DNA of 64,000 nucleotides from CAVROP01 sp050012175 (GTDB taxonomy: Bacteria; Acidobacteriota; Terriglobia; UBA7540): NCBI GenBank assembly GCA_050012175.1, contig JBEKHR010000022.1, forward strand, positions 1 to 64,000, written 5' to 3'. A program made the position numbers and the translations under genes. This document shows, piece by piece, positions 18,348-27,729 of this stretch. Every line of letters begins with the position of its first letter. Position 1 is the stretch's first letter. The notes under the pieces are model-generated. The model was given only the letters and a program-made list of their open reading frames with translations, made no database searches and was not told the DNA's origin.

Positions 18348-20549
18348 ATGGGTACTCAGAAACCTTCCTTTATCGGCCTCCTAAAGGTTTGGCTCTGCTT
18401 CTCATTGCTGTGGGTGGGATTGGCGCCCGGCAACGCGCGGGCGCAGTCAGCCAACGTGTGCGGTCCCGCGCCGGCCGTTAAATTGGCCCTCGATGGGTTG
18501 CCCCAGCAGACCCCGGCGCTGACCGACTGGCAGTTTCACGAACAATACGCCGCCGCCCTTCAAGCCTTGCTGCGCCAGTATCCCGATGACGTCTTCGTTC
18601 AGCGGGCGTACATCAACTCGATGGATAGCAGGTCCGACAAGGACAAGGTGATTGCCGAATACAAGGCGCGTTACGAGCGGAACCCCGACAACCCGCAGTT
18701 GGCGTACCTTTACGGCATGACGCTGGTTGGACGCCAGTCACCGGAGGCCATCAAGCTGTTCAGCGGTGCCCTCAAGGCCGATCCGAAATTCCCCTGGCCG
18801 CATCTTCAGCTTTTGACCATCTACAGCTCACCGGTGTTTTTGAACAAAGAACAAAGTGCCGCTCATCTCCGAGCCTTCCTCGACGCTTGCCCCGCCTCCC
18901 TGGACGGTTACGAGCCGCTGACCCGCATGGACGACAAGGACCTTCTGCGCCCGTATTCCACCAAGTTGCGCACCCTGCTCGCGAGCCGCAGCGACCCCGA
19001 TGCCGTCGGCGCCTACCGGACGCTTTGGTCGCTCGAGTTCAAGGCGCATTCGGCGTCTGAATATGAGGCGCTGCGGCGGCTGGTGGGCCAGGACCTCGAA
19101 CGCCTCCGCCAGCTTAAACTCGAGGACAAGCGCGAGTGGTACGAGGCGCTGGAAGACGGCTACAAGCTGGTGAACGATCAAAAGCAGTCCGACTGGGCGC
19201 AGGAGCAGGTCCAGACCCGTTTCCCACGCCCCTGGGAGCTGCCTGCCAGGTCGAAATGGGAAAAAGACCACCATTGGCCAGGCGAGGATGCGCCTCCGGA
19301 CAAGAAACGAACCTATTACAGTGATCTGTTGCAGCAGACAGGCCAGTGGGTCAAAGAGCGCCCAAACACAACCTTCATCTGGATGGAGCGCTTGGATGCC
19401 ATGGAGCAGCTTGAAGATGTGCCCGCGGCTGACGTGAAGTCGGGGGTCGACCAGGCGCTCCAAGTTGCCATCACCAATGCCGGGCCCGACGGCCCCAACT
19501 CCAATCTCTACTCCGACCTCGCCGAGGCTCTCTCCCAGAAGCATCTGGAGCCCGAGCGCGTGGTGGAGTTGGCGCAGAAGGGACTCGCCAAATGGGCAAT
19601 TGAGTCGAAGGAGCCGTACTACGATCTCTACGCCACCAAAGAAAACCTCGCTGACAGCAAGTTTTATCAGGCTTACTCGCGCCTTCAGGGACTGGAATTC
19701 GAAGTGGACGGCTACCTGCAATTGAAGCAGGCGGACAAGGCCCAGCTCTTGTTAACGCAGATGGACGAGTGGCTCCAAGACTTCAAGTCGCTCGCGGGTG
19801 ACAATCAGCGCCACAAGAAAACCTATGCCGGCAGGCTCGCGGCCTACTGGGGGCAGATGGCGCGTGAAGCGGAACTCCGCGGGCGCAAGCTCGATGCGAT
19901 GGGGTTCTACGAGAATGCGCTGCTCACCCGGCTCGATGCCCAGCAGAAGCCTGAGACGGGAAAGAAGGATGAGCTCGCGGACAATGCGCATCAACTCTGG
20001 GCCAACCTCGGCGGCACGGACGAAGGCTGGAGGCTATGGTATGGCCGCCGGGCCGACGCCTTGGCCAATCAAGCCGGGTTGACGTGGGAGGATGCCAATC
20101 TACCCCTGCCTGCCTTTGAACTCGCGGACCTCAGCGGCAAGACTTGGAACGTGGCTTCGCTGAAGGGCAAGGTGACGTTCCTGAACTTCTGGGCGTCCTG
20201 GTGAGGGGGATGTCGCGAGGAGTTGCCTCGCTTACAAAAACTCATCGACGAATACAAGAATCGCTCCGACGTTCAGTTCATCTCCTTCAACATGGACGAG
20301 AACCCTGGGCTCATCGCGCCCTTCCTGAAGGAGCATCAACTGGCGCTCACAGTCATCCCGGCGTACAGCTACGTATGGCAGACGCTCAAGGTGCAGGGAA
20401 TCCCGGCGAATTGGATTGTCGACGCGGGGGGCGTCGTCCTTCTGAAGGGCCTCGGTTACGACGCGACGGAGAAGTGGGTGACCGGCATGAAGGAAGCCAT
20501 CGAGAAAGTTCAGGCCGCCGCGCCCCCTTCCAACCCTCCCGCAAAGTGA
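18348..20549 (+). CDS. Secreted TPR/TlpA-like thioredoxin-fold protein, candidate selenoprotein (UGA at the CxxC)
   Basis: 733 residues if UGA 20202-20204 is read as an amino acid (residue 619). ATG 18348 follows CGGAGGG and starts a signal peptide (LLKVWLCFSLLWVGLAPGNA). Residues ~60-560 are helical TPR-like. Residues ~585-733 are an AhpC/TSA-TlpA domain: LPLPAFELADLSGKTW, FLNFWASW, [UGA], GGCREELPRLQKLIDEY, VQGIPANWIVDAGGV. In the family the UGA position is the first Cys of CxxC (WCxxC), so the motif would be U-G-G-C. The frame stays open for 115 codons afterwards with full family similarity and no new start signal. A SECIS-like hairpin lies where bacterial decoding needs it (separate entry). 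Without readthrough the protein would end just before its active site. No selA/B/C/D gene is in the window. A chance TGC-to-TGA error is the main alternative. Confidence 0.75.
20215..20231 (+). promoter_or_regulatory. Candidate bacterial SECIS hairpin
   Basis: GCGAGG (20215-20220) and CCTCGC (20226-20231) form a perfect 6-bp stem closed by the 5-base loop AGTTG. Sixteen bases separate the UGA from the loop, and G is the second loop base. Bacterial SECIS elements are hairpins just 3' of the UGA, with a G among the first two loop bases and a spacing of roughly 16-37 bases. The hairpin is part of the coding sequence, as is normal in bacteria. Confidence 0.6.
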
Positions 20550-20786
20550 GCGTGCTGTCGGGACAATCATGGGCGCGGTTCTGTCTTGCGACGCGCCGCA
20601 AGGCGCGGGGCGGGCGGCGATCTTCTCCTCAGTCAACGCTACCCGGGCGCGGATAAACCCGAATCCGTAAGTTGGCCGTCGGTGCCACAGCTTGGGAAGG
20701 GCGGGGGCGCCATTAAGATCGGCGACTCGCCGAGGCGAGTTCTAGCCCCGCCTCCGGATGTAAACCCGGTTCCCTGCCGCGGTCTT

Positions 20787-23700
20787 TCATTTCTTACCGG
20801 CCTTCGATTCAGCTTCGGGAGCGGTGCGCCCCACGTCCAGGTGACGGTAGTTAAGCATGGCGTTGAAGAGCAGGAAGAAGCTGCCGGAGTTCTCATTCCG
20901 CCACATGGGATTGGTAGCGAAGAGCAGGATGTGCCCCTGGCCATGAGGCACGTCCACCACCGCAGGCTTTTCCGCCAGTTCCGGCGCCCCGTCCAGCAGT
21001 CCGCTCAGCAGCAGGTTCTTGGCGTCGGCAAAACGCAGAATCACGCGCGGAAACTGCTCGGCAGGTGGGATCAGGGAGCCCAAGTACATTCGGACTTCGT
21101 CCGGGATGTAGAGCTCCTGCTCGCGCGGGGTGCGCTTGGGCTTCTCTGCGGGAGGCATATAGTGGCGGCCCTGAATCACGTCGGGATCAGTCAGCGAGCC
21201 GCGGCCGCTGCTTCGATTCTCGCCTTCTTCCTCGCCCCGGCGGCCGCCGAATCCGAGGCCGACATTCAGGATGGGATTGGCGCGGTAGTAGACGTAAAGC
21301 TTCTCGCCATAGCCGTAGGCTACCGGACTCTTGGCATCTTCAACGTCGGCCAGCAACACGTCGCCCGGACTCACCAGCTTCTGGGGCTTACGAAGCGAGA
21401 GCATCTCCGTCATTCCGCCCTCGACGGGCAAAGCCGATGCTGACTCCACAGCCACCAACAGGCCGCCGTCCTGAACGAATTTTCCCAGATTAGCAAGGCC
21501 GGAATAACCCAGGCCGCCCCGGATATCGTCACTCGAATCAAGCCCGGGCGCAAAGAAGCTGGGGGTCTCCGGCGTGTTTTTCCAAGGCATGGGATTGCCG
21601 CGCAGGGGGATGCCTTGCAGCATGGCCGCCAAGTCGTCCCAATCCGGCGGCACGATGAGCACGTCGAACAGGTCGCGGAGGTTTGGGGTCTCGCGGATTT
21701 TGGTGTCCGCGATGTAGGTGTAAGGGATCTTGAGCTGGTCCAAGCTGATGCGATACCAGCCACCGTCCTGGGTATTCTGCCAATCGTGCAGCAGGGCTAC
21801 CCGTGGCGCGTCGAGCCCATGATGGGTGACGCTCGGCTTCTCGTCGGTTGCCAAGACGCTGATCCCGAGGTCGCGCGCTGCGGCTTCAACCTGGCTGCGC
21901 TCTCCGTTCGCAATAATAAAAGTGCCGCGAGCGAACTTGTGGCCGCTCACCTCGAAGGGCTCCTCGGCCGCCTCCATAGGGACGCTCGCGAGCCGGTAGC
22001 GGAAGCTGGCCAGGGCGCTGTCGGTATTGTGGTTGACGAGATACGTCGTGTGGCCGCTCCCCTTCACGCCTCCGGCCACCCTCACACTGCCCTCCACGCG
22101 AGTCACAGGCACGTCAAGGATGGCGGTATCCATCACCCGCACCGTCTTGACGTCCGCCAGAGCGCCCAGCGTCCAGCCGGTGTCGTCGTAAGGCCGCGGA
22201 TCGTGGGGGCTGTAGTACTGGGTGTCGAGCAGCGTGTCGGCAAAGCGGCTGTAAGGCTGATCCATGCGGATGATATAGCTGCCGGCAGGGAAATGTTGGA
22301 GGGTAGTGGCCGCGGGCTCCTTCGCTTTTGTCTTTTGCTCCCCAGCTGTTTCCTTGGCTTCAACCGGTTTTGCCTCGCCGCGCGCCTCCTTCGCGTCTGC
22401 CGGCTTGCTTTCACCGCCGATGGCCGGGCTTTCCACGTTCGGCACGGGCGCGGCGAAGGCCTCCTGGGCGCGGGAAATCTCGATCCCCTGCGATTCGAGG
22501 ATGTTCAGCAATCGCGCTTGGTCGCCGGGGCGAGGGTCATCGGCGGGCAGCACCCAGGCGGCCGGACCTTCGGTGCGCGCCTTGGCCACCGATCGTTTGC
22601 TCTTGATGTAAAAGTCCTCCAGATACTCCTGGGCATGGCTGGCGACGTTGTACATGCCCAGCAGCAAGCCGCTCTGCTGGAGGTTGATGTTGTCACGCGC
22701 GGACCATTTCACCTTGGGCAGGGGAGGGTTGGGACGGTACCACTCGCGGCTGGTCGAACGGGCCTCCAGCGAGTGCTCGGCGGTGTCGGCGCCCACGTTG
22801 CTGAAAGTTTCGTAGAAACGACCGATAGAATTGTGCCCCGTCGCCGCCCAGAACATGTAATTGGGCGTCCATCCGTCATAGAAGCCATGCGTCCAGACGC
22901 CAATCACGCCTCGTCGCGTGAGTTCTTCCACCTCGTAAAAGGCCATGCGCTGCCACTCGCTGGTGACTATGGGATCGAGCCAGGCGTTGTAAGGGCCGGT
23001 GCCCGTGGAGATGTAAAGATAGGGGACGGACTCGTGGAGATCGTGCAACACGGTGGCGTGCCACTCGAGGTAGGTCCTGGTGATGTTCTTGGAGAGGTCA
23101 AGCGCCAGCGTGATCCCGTCGCGGTTGTTGTCATGCGAGACGTAATGGCCCCACCAGGTGAGCGGATAGGTGTTAGCCTCCGGATGGTGCTTGCGGTATC
23201 TGTAGACATCCACGTAGCGGTCGTGACCGTCGGTCTCAACTACGGGCGTGAGCAACACAATGGAATTCTTGCGGATGCTCTCGACGAGCGGCGTATCTTC
23301 CACCGCCAAGCGATAAGCCAGCTCCATCAGCATCTCGGGCGAGCCGGTTTCGGGCGAGTGAATGCTTCCGTCCGCCCAGTAGATAGGCTTGCCTTTTTGA
23401 ACCAACGCCGCGGCTTCGGCGTCACCCAAGCCGCGCGGGTCCGCCAGCCGCGCCGTGATTGCGCGGTAGCGATCCAAATTCTGGATGGTGGCCTCGTCCG
23501 CGATCGCCACCAAAATCATTTCGCGCCCTTCCTCGCTGTGGCCCATGGAGAAGACGCGTACACGGGGGCTGCGACTGGCGAGCAGGCGCATGTAGCCGTT
23601 GATTTCGGCCACATGGTCGAGCACGTCGGGCGCGCCCACGATGTGGCCGAGATAGGTGTCCGGGGCTGGCACGCAGGAGCTCCAGGGCAGGTGATCCACA

Positions 23701-23879
23701 AGCTCCGTGGAGAAGAATGGCTCCGTGGTGTCTTGGCGGATTGCGGCGGTGTAGGCGGCATCGTCCTTCAGCTCACAAGGCGCGGCCGATTGCCCGCCAG
23801 ACGCAGCTCCAGCAGGAACGAGTGTGAATAAGGTAACAAGTGCGGACAGCAGGCACAAAAATCCAATCCGATTTCGCAT
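20787..23879 (-). CDS. Secreted M14-family zinc carboxypeptidase with C-terminal amidotransferase-like region
   Basis: 1030 residues from ATG 23879 (GGAGAG upstream); the longer frame to 23954 lies ahead of the signal peptide (NRIGFLCLLSALVTLFTLVP). The peptidase domain (~50-420) has the first zinc pair in GSIHSPETGSPE (HxxE) and the second histidine in LHDLHESVPYLY. A charged Ala/Lys/Glu-rich linker follows at ~520-560. The C-terminal ~450 residues include a segment resembling the class I glutamine-amidotransferase-like fold (DVLIVPPDWDDLA, GGLLVAVESAS) found in large acidobacterial and Bacteroidetes M14 proteins. Probably digests peptides outside the cytoplasm. It converges with the selenoprotein candidate, leaving a 237-base spacer with a GC-rich hairpin but no gene. 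Confidence 0.85.
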   Translation of the reverse strand: MRNRIGFLCLLSALVTLFTLVPAGAASGGQSAAPCELKDDAAYTAAIRQDTTEPFFSTELVDHLPWSSCVPAPDTYLGHIVGAPDVLDHVAEINGYMRLLASRSPRVRVFSMGHSEEGREMILVAIADEATIQNLDRYRAITARLADPRGLGDAEAAALVQKGKPIYWADGSIHSPETGSPEMLMELAYRLAVEDTPLVESIRKNSIVLLTPVVETDGHDRYVDVYRYRKHHPEANTYPLTWWGHYVSHDNNRDGITLALDLSKNITRTYLEWHATVLHDLHESVPYLYISTGTGPYNAWLDPIVTSEWQRMAFYEVEELTRRGVIGVWTHGFYDGWTPNYMFWAATGHNSIGRFYETFSNVGADTAEHSLEARSTSREWYRPNPPLPKVKWSARDNINLQQSGLLLGMYNVASHAQEYLEDFYIKSKRSVAKARTEGPAAWVLPADDPRPGDQARLLNILESQGIEISRAQEAFAAPVPNVESPAIGGESKPADAKEARGEAKPVEAKETAGEQKTKAKEPAATTLQHFPAGSYIIRMDQPYSRFADTLLDTQYYSPHDPRPYDDTGWTLGALADVKTVRVMDTAILDVPVTRVEGSVRVAGGVKGSGHTTYLVNHNTDSALASFRYRLASVPMEAAEEPFEVSGHKFARGTFIIANGERSQVEAAARDLGISVLATDEKPSVTHHGLDAPRVALLHDWQNTQDGGWYRISLDQLKIPYTYIADTKIRETPNLRDLFDVLIVPPDWDDLAAMLQGIPLRGNPMPWKNTPETPSFFAPGLDSSDDIRGGLGYSGLANLGKFVQDGGLLVAVESASALPVEGGMTEMLSLRKPQKLVSPGDVLLADVEDAKSPVAYGYGEKLYVYYRANPILNVGLGFGGRRGEEEGENRSSGRGSLTDPDVIQGRHYMPPAEKPKRTPREQELYIPDEVRMYLGSLIPPAEQFPRVILRFADAKNLLLSGLLDGAPELAEKPAVVDVPHGQGHILLFATNPMWRNENSGSFFLLFNAMLNYRHLDVGRTAPEAESKAGKK

Positions 23880-24044
23880 GATTCTCTCCGGTATCCTCAC
23901 GCCACAAGAAGGGCGAGTTTGCTGTGGCCTTTCTCGAAGCTCCCAAACCAGCATCGCCTGGTGATCGAATCTCGCCTCTCGTGGTAAGTTGATTGAATTC
24001 CGCTCAACGCTTCAATTCTCACGGGCCTTCGAGACCAGGAAGGG

Positions 24045-24076
24045 TAGCGCAGACCTCCGTCTTTGAGGTCTGCGGC
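24045..24076 (+). repeat. REP-like palindrome, copy 1
   Basis: Stem GCAGACCTC (24049-24057) pairs with GAGGTCTGC (24065-24073) around a 7-base loop. It is preceded by GTAGC-type and followed by GGCT flanking bases shared with the other copies. Confidence 0.8.
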
Positions 24077-24082
24077 TCTTCC

Positions 24083-24605
24083 TCAGATTCGCGCTTCCGA
24101 ATCCAACACCAGACTCACCCGATCAATCGTTAACCCCCAGCGGCGCATTTGTTCCGCCGCAGTCATCCCCGAATACTCGTTCACGCTGGACCATCGCCAG
24201 TCCTGAGCGCGACCGGCCAGCCCTGCCTTCACTGGATTCAGGTGAAGGTACTCTACCTTCTCCTTGTACTCCTTCACGGTTCGGGGGGCACGATCAAGAA
24301 AAACGGCCCTGCCACAACTCGCCCGACGCAGCGAGTCCACGGTTGACGAGTGTTGTCGAGCTGTTCTTGATGGATTTCATCACCTCGGAAATGGTCAGCG
24401 GACATTGCGGGGCGCAGATCGCATGCCAGTGATCGGCAAGAAAGACCCAGCCCGTGAGGAAGAATGCATGAACCGCTCGCGCCCTGCGGATGGCCAGCGC
24501 CAGACATTGGAAATCTGCGCCATCCAATTCCCGGCGCCGCTTGAGCAGGCGCACTGTGACGAAAAAGAACCGATCGGAGACAAACGGGCGACGCAGCCGG
24601 GACAT
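24083..24605 (-). pseudogene. Y1 (IS200-like) REP-associated transposase, one-base frameshift
   Basis: The N-terminal frame MSRLRRPFVSDRFFFVTVRL ... VFLADHWHAICAP (the HUH motif appears as HWHAI) continues to SGELWQGRF, then meets TGA. The C-terminal part LDRAPRTVKEYKEKVEYLHL followed by NPVKAGLAGRAQDWRWSS is in the next frame. Removing one T from the T5 run near 24297-24303 restores GELWQGRFLDRAPRTVKEY, the expected family sequence. Y1 transposases nick single-stranded DNA at REP hairpins. Slippage, genuine decay and a sequencing error in the homopolymer are indistinguishable here. Confidence 0.8.
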
Positions 24606-24645
24606 GCCGCTAGAATACAGCACCGTCGCCGGGATGGCCAGTCAA

Positions 24646-24678
24646 GCCGCAGACCTCAAAGGCGGAGGTCTGCGCTAC
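24646..24678 (-). repeat. REP-like palindrome, copy 2 (inverted)
   Basis: Stem GCAGACCTC (24649-24657) pairs with GAGGTCTGC (24665-24673). The whole unit is the reverse complement of copy 1 with one loop difference, and ends GCTAC where copy 1 begins GTAGC. Confidence 0.8.
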
Positions 24679-24755
24679 GCCTGCTCAGCGGCAAGTGCAG
24701 TGAATCCGCTGGAGCGCGTGGTTAGACGCCCCTGCGGCGACAGCAGGCGGAGACT

Positions 24756-25181
24756 TCACGCCCCGGCTGCGTCGCTGCGCTTGCGGAACCAGATGAGTTC
24801 AATAGGGGCGCCGTTATGCACGATCATGGCTGCGCGGACGCCTTCGGACGGAGATCCAGGGGGACAGATGACTTCTTGATCCTGGAGAGCGGCCTCGAGG
24901 TCGTCCACCTCGAAGGCAATATGAGGCACAGTCTTGATGAGCTCGTGTAGGGGACTGTGTTTCTCGAATCGCATCCACTCCACGCCGTACGGGCTGGAGC
25001 TGAACCCGGAAACGTACAGGCCGAACTGTTCGAGATACGTCTCTCCGGGGCGCGCGACGTCGGTTGGAATACCCAGGTGGTGATAGCGCCAACCGAGTTT
25101 CGCGATTGCCGGTGGGGGCTCGTGATCGAGCCGGCGATCCCCGGCCGGGACCTCTAGGGACGAACGTGATGTGTCGGTCAT
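24756..25181 (-). CDS. VOC (glyoxalase/dioxygenase-fold) protein
   Basis: 141 residues, ATG 25181 behind GAGGAG. It has the vicinal-oxygen-chelate pattern WRYHHLGIPTDV (first metal His region), VPHIAFEVDDLEAAL and a C-terminal PIELIWF strand containing the usual Glu ligand. Single-domain VOC proteins bind a divalent metal and act on small carbonyl or aromatic compounds. The substrate is not predictable. Just downstream of the cupin gene on the same strand, so possibly co-transcribed. Confidence 0.75.
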   Translation of the reverse strand: MTDTSRSSLEVPAGDRRLDHEPPPAIAKLGWRYHHLGIPTDVARPGETYLEQFGLYVSGFSSSPYGVEWMRFEKHSPLHELIKTVPHIAFEVDDLEAALQDQEVICPPGSPSEGVRAAMIVHNGAPIELIWFRKRSDAAGA

Positions 25182-25217
25182 GGACTCCTCTGACGATTGG
25201 TGTGTGCGCGCAACCTG

Positions 25218-25565
25218 TCACTGGGCACGCCTTGCTCGCGCGCCTCCAAAAGCGTGGATGGTTCTAGTCCCTGCAACCACCTCGCCGCCGTGTGGGATGC
25301 CTTTCGCGATGAGGTACTCCTGCCCCGATTTCAGGCTAATGCGTTGCCCTTGGATGAGCAAGGTGTAACAACCCTCCACAACGATCATATACTCATCGTA
25401 GTCATGAACATGTTCGGCTGATTTAGCGGTCTCGCGGCAGGTCCAGAAAGCCATCTGGCTCCCGTCCGCGCCGTCGTACACGTAACCTTCAACTCCCGCT
25501 GTATGTTGGGAGAAAGAAGCGATCCGATTGATTGGGTTCTTCATGAACGCGGGAAAATCATGCAT
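25218..25565 (-). CDS. Small single-domain cupin protein
   Basis: 115 residues from ATG 25565 (GGAGAG upstream). The cupin box 1 motif appears as SAEHVHDYDEYMIVVEGCY (His-x-His...Glu), and box 2 as YLIAKGIPHGGEVVAGTRT with a fourth-ligand His. The frame runs further upstream, but that segment is read in another frame as a recombinase remnant, so the shorter start is preferred. Metal-dependent isomerase or regulatory binding are both possible. Confidence 0.75.
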   Translation of the reverse strand: MHDFPAFMKNPINRIASFSQHTAGVEGYVYDGADGSQMAFWTCRETAKSAEHVHDYDEYMIVVEGCYTLLIQGQRISLKSGQEYLIAKGIPHGGEVVAGTRTIHAFGGARARRAQ

Positions 25566-25707
25566 TGACTCTCTCCATAAGGCGCCCAACTCTTGAGTAG
25601 TAGACCATCGTCGTTCTGGTGTGGTTGTGCCCCAGCAGTTCTTGCACCGTCCGGATGTCGCAACCGCTCTCCGGCAGGTGAGTTGCGAATGCTCGCGCAG
25701 CACAAAC
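25558..25707 (-). pseudogene. C-terminal remnant of a tyrosine recombinase/integrase
   Basis: 49 codons reading ARAFATHLPESGCDIRTVQE, then LLGHNHTRTTMVYYSRVG, then a TGA overlapping the cupin start. This corresponds to the RHSFATHLLESGxDIRTVQELLGH...Y tail of integron-type and XerC/D-like integrases. The LLGH box and a candidate nucleophile Tyr remain, but the Arg of the RHxFAT motif is gone and an upstream TAA closes the frame. A fossil of a former mobile element. No matching att site was found. Confidence 0.7.
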
Positions 25708-25934
25708 TTAGCACATTACTGGAAGAACATAACACAATCTCGAAGAGAATTATTCCCCGCTCGACCTCGATTATCAGAATCTCCTGGCAAGCAGGGTCCG
25801 GCTGACCGCATAAAGCGCGGCAACTGACCGACGTCTGGAAGGCTTCCCCAAAACTGTGTGAGAAAAAACCGGGCATTAGCTGGGGTGATTTGGTATACAA
25901 TCCGCTGGATTCGACACGGCCCCAAGGAGACTTC

Positions 25935-27680
25935 ATGGCTGCACATTTGCGCCCACTAATTTACAGGACACTCATTTGTCTTACTTGTTTCGTATTTGCT
26001 CTGCCGAGCGTGGCTGCCTCCCAAACCGAGGCACGCTTTTCCATCTCTTTCACGAAAGCTCACGGCGACCAGCCCATCGACGGTCGCCTGCTTCTACTTC
26101 TCTCCAACGACTCTTCCGCGGAACCCCGCATGCAAATCGGCGAATCTCCCCGTACCCAGATGGTGTTCGGGATGGATGTCGAAGCGATGCGCCCCGGCCA
26201 ATCGGTCATCGTTGACCAATCCGCCTCTGGTTATCCAGTTCGCAATTTGCGGGACGTTCCGGCCGGGGAATACTACGTTCAAGCCGTCCTGCACCGCTAC
26301 GAAACCTTCCATCGCGCCGATGGCCACACGGTCAAGCTTCCTATGGACCGGGGCGAAGGTCAGCACTGGAACCTCGCACCCGGCAATCTCTATTCCGCTC
26401 CACGCAAGATTTTGCTGGCGGCCTCTACGGGGATCATCTCGATCGATCTCGAGCAGGAAATTCCACCCATCCCGCCCCCAAAGGACACCAAGTACATCCG
26501 ACACCTCAAGATTCAAAGCCAGCTCCTCACCAAGTTCTGGGGGCGCCCGATGTACCTCAGCGCCAATGTGCTCGTGCCGGAAGGCTTTGATACCCACCCC
26601 CATGTTTCTTATCCTTTGATCATCTCCGAGGACCACTTCAACGCGGATTTTGAGGGCTTTCGAGCCGAGCCACCCGATCCCAACCTAAAACCCGATTACA
26701 GCGAGCGATTCCACATTTCCGGTTACAACCGCATCCAGCAGGAAGAAGCCTACAAGCTCTATCAGCAATGGATTTCGCCTGGCTTCCCACGCATCCTGAT
26801 TGCAGAAATCAACCATGCCAATCCTTACTATGACGATTCCTACGCGGTGAATTCCGAGAACCTCGGCCCCTATGGCGACGCGATCGAGACGGAACTGATC
26901 CCGGCGATTGAGAGACAGTTCCGGGGCATCGGGCTGGGCTGGGCACGGTTCGTCTATGGCGGTTCCACCGGCGGCTGGGAAGCCATGGCCGTCCAGATGT
27001 TTTATCCGGACCACTATAACGGCGCGTTCGTCGCCTGTCCCGATCCGGTGGACTTTCGCGCCTACACCACCATCAATCTCTACAACGACAAGAATGCTTT
27101 CTATGTTCAGGGAGCGCACACGCAGATCGCGCAGCCCGCGATGCGGGATTACCTCGGTCGCACCTTTGCCACGGTGGAGAGCATGAACCAGTACGAGCTT
27201 GCCCTGGGCTCGCACGCTCGCTCGGGAGAGCAATTTGATATATGGCAGGCCGTCTTCGGACCGGTGGGCCAAGACGGTTATCCCAAACCGATCTTCAACA
27301 AGCAAACCGGCGACATCGACCCCGCGGTGGCCGCGTACTGGAAGGAGCACTACGATCTCAGCGCCATTCTGCAACGCGACTGGGCCACCTTGGGCCCCAA
27401 ACTCCAGGGCAAACTCCACATTTATGTGGGCAGTGCGGACACTTACTTTCTCAATGACGCCGTGTACTATCTGGAAGATTTTCTCAAGTCAGCTACGAAT
27501 CCGTCCTACGAGGGTGAAGTCAAGTACGGTGATCGTGCGGAACATTGCTGGAACGGCGACCCGAATTTGCCCAACTATCTCTCCCGCCTTCACTACCACA
27601 CCATGTATCTTCCCAAGATCCTCGAGCGCATGCAAAAAAACGCGCCTCCGGGCGCCGACCTAACCTCTTGGCGCTACTGA
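25935..27680 (+). CDS. Secreted alpha/beta-hydrolase, putative esterase family
   Basis: 581 residues from ATG 25935 (AAGGAGA upstream). Signal peptide LIYRTLICLTCFVFALPSVAA. The N-terminal ~200 residues are a beta-rich region with an Ig-like look. The hydrolase domain has the nucleophile motif YGGSTGGWEAMAVQMFYPDHYNG (GGSTGG), with a probable acid in YVGSADTYFLND and His in DRAEHCWNGD. It resembles the putative-esterase (esterase D/feruloyl esterase) group. The physiological ester is unknown. It converges with the regulator gene, with 49 bases between stops. Confidence 0.75.
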   Translation: MAAHLRPLIYRTLICLTCFVFALPSVAASQTEARFSISFTKAHGDQPIDGRLLLLLSNDSSAEPRMQIGESPRTQMVFGMDVEAMRPGQSVIVDQSASGYPVRNLRDVPAGEYYVQAVLHRYETFHRADGHTVKLPMDRGEGQHWNLAPGNLYSAPRKILLAASTGIISIDLEQEIPPIPPPKDTKYIRHLKIQSQLLTKFWGRPMYLSANVLVPEGFDTHPHVSYPLIISEDHFNADFEGFRAEPPDPNLKPDYSERFHISGYNRIQQEEAYKLYQQWISPGFPRILIAEINHANPYYDDSYAVNSENLGPYGDAIETELIPAIERQFRGIGLGWARFVYGGSTGGWEAMAVQMFYPDHYNGAFVACPDPVDFRAYTTINLYNDKNAFYVQGAHTQIAQPAMRDYLGRTFATVESMNQYELALGSHARSGEQFDIWQAVFGPVGQDGYPKPIFNKQTGDIDPAVAAYWKEHYDLSAILQRDWATLGPKLQGKLHIYVGSADTYFLNDAVYYLEDFLKSATNPSYEGEVKYGDRAEHCWNGDPNLPNYLSRLHYHTMYLPKILERMQKNAPPGADLTSWRY

Positions 27681-27729
27681 GCGCCCTCGCGCTGGCCGAA
27701 GCGATTTGGGCATTGATGAGCAGCTCGAT

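Larger units (their letters stand above)
24042..24680. mobile_element. REP-associated tyrosine transposase unit with flanking palindromes
   Basis: A Y1 transposase gene (frameshifted) lies between two copies of one palindromic repeat in opposite orientation, at 24045-24076 and 24646-24678. The outer sequences GTAGC-GCAGACCTC...GAGGTCTGC-GGCT and their reverse complement match except within the loop. This is the layout expected of a RAYT/REP system, where a single-copy transposase is flanked by the repeats it processes. A third, sequence-diverged copy is at 44879-44914. Confidence 0.75.

Noticed and set aside
20223..20549. Separate short thioredoxin-like gene starting at TTG 20223
   Set aside because: It would lack the first strands and half of the active site, has no start signal of its own, and is in frame with the upstream TlpA sequence across the UGA.
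21615..23831. 738-codon open frame on the + strand opposite the M14 peptidase
   Set aside because: It is an antisense shadow of a clearly recognised gene; composition is Arg/His/Val-rich with no family motif and no ribosome-binding site.
24294..24340. Programmed frameshift in the Y1 transposase
   Set aside because: A T5 run is a possible slip site, but this family is normally a single frame, so decay or sequencing error is simpler.
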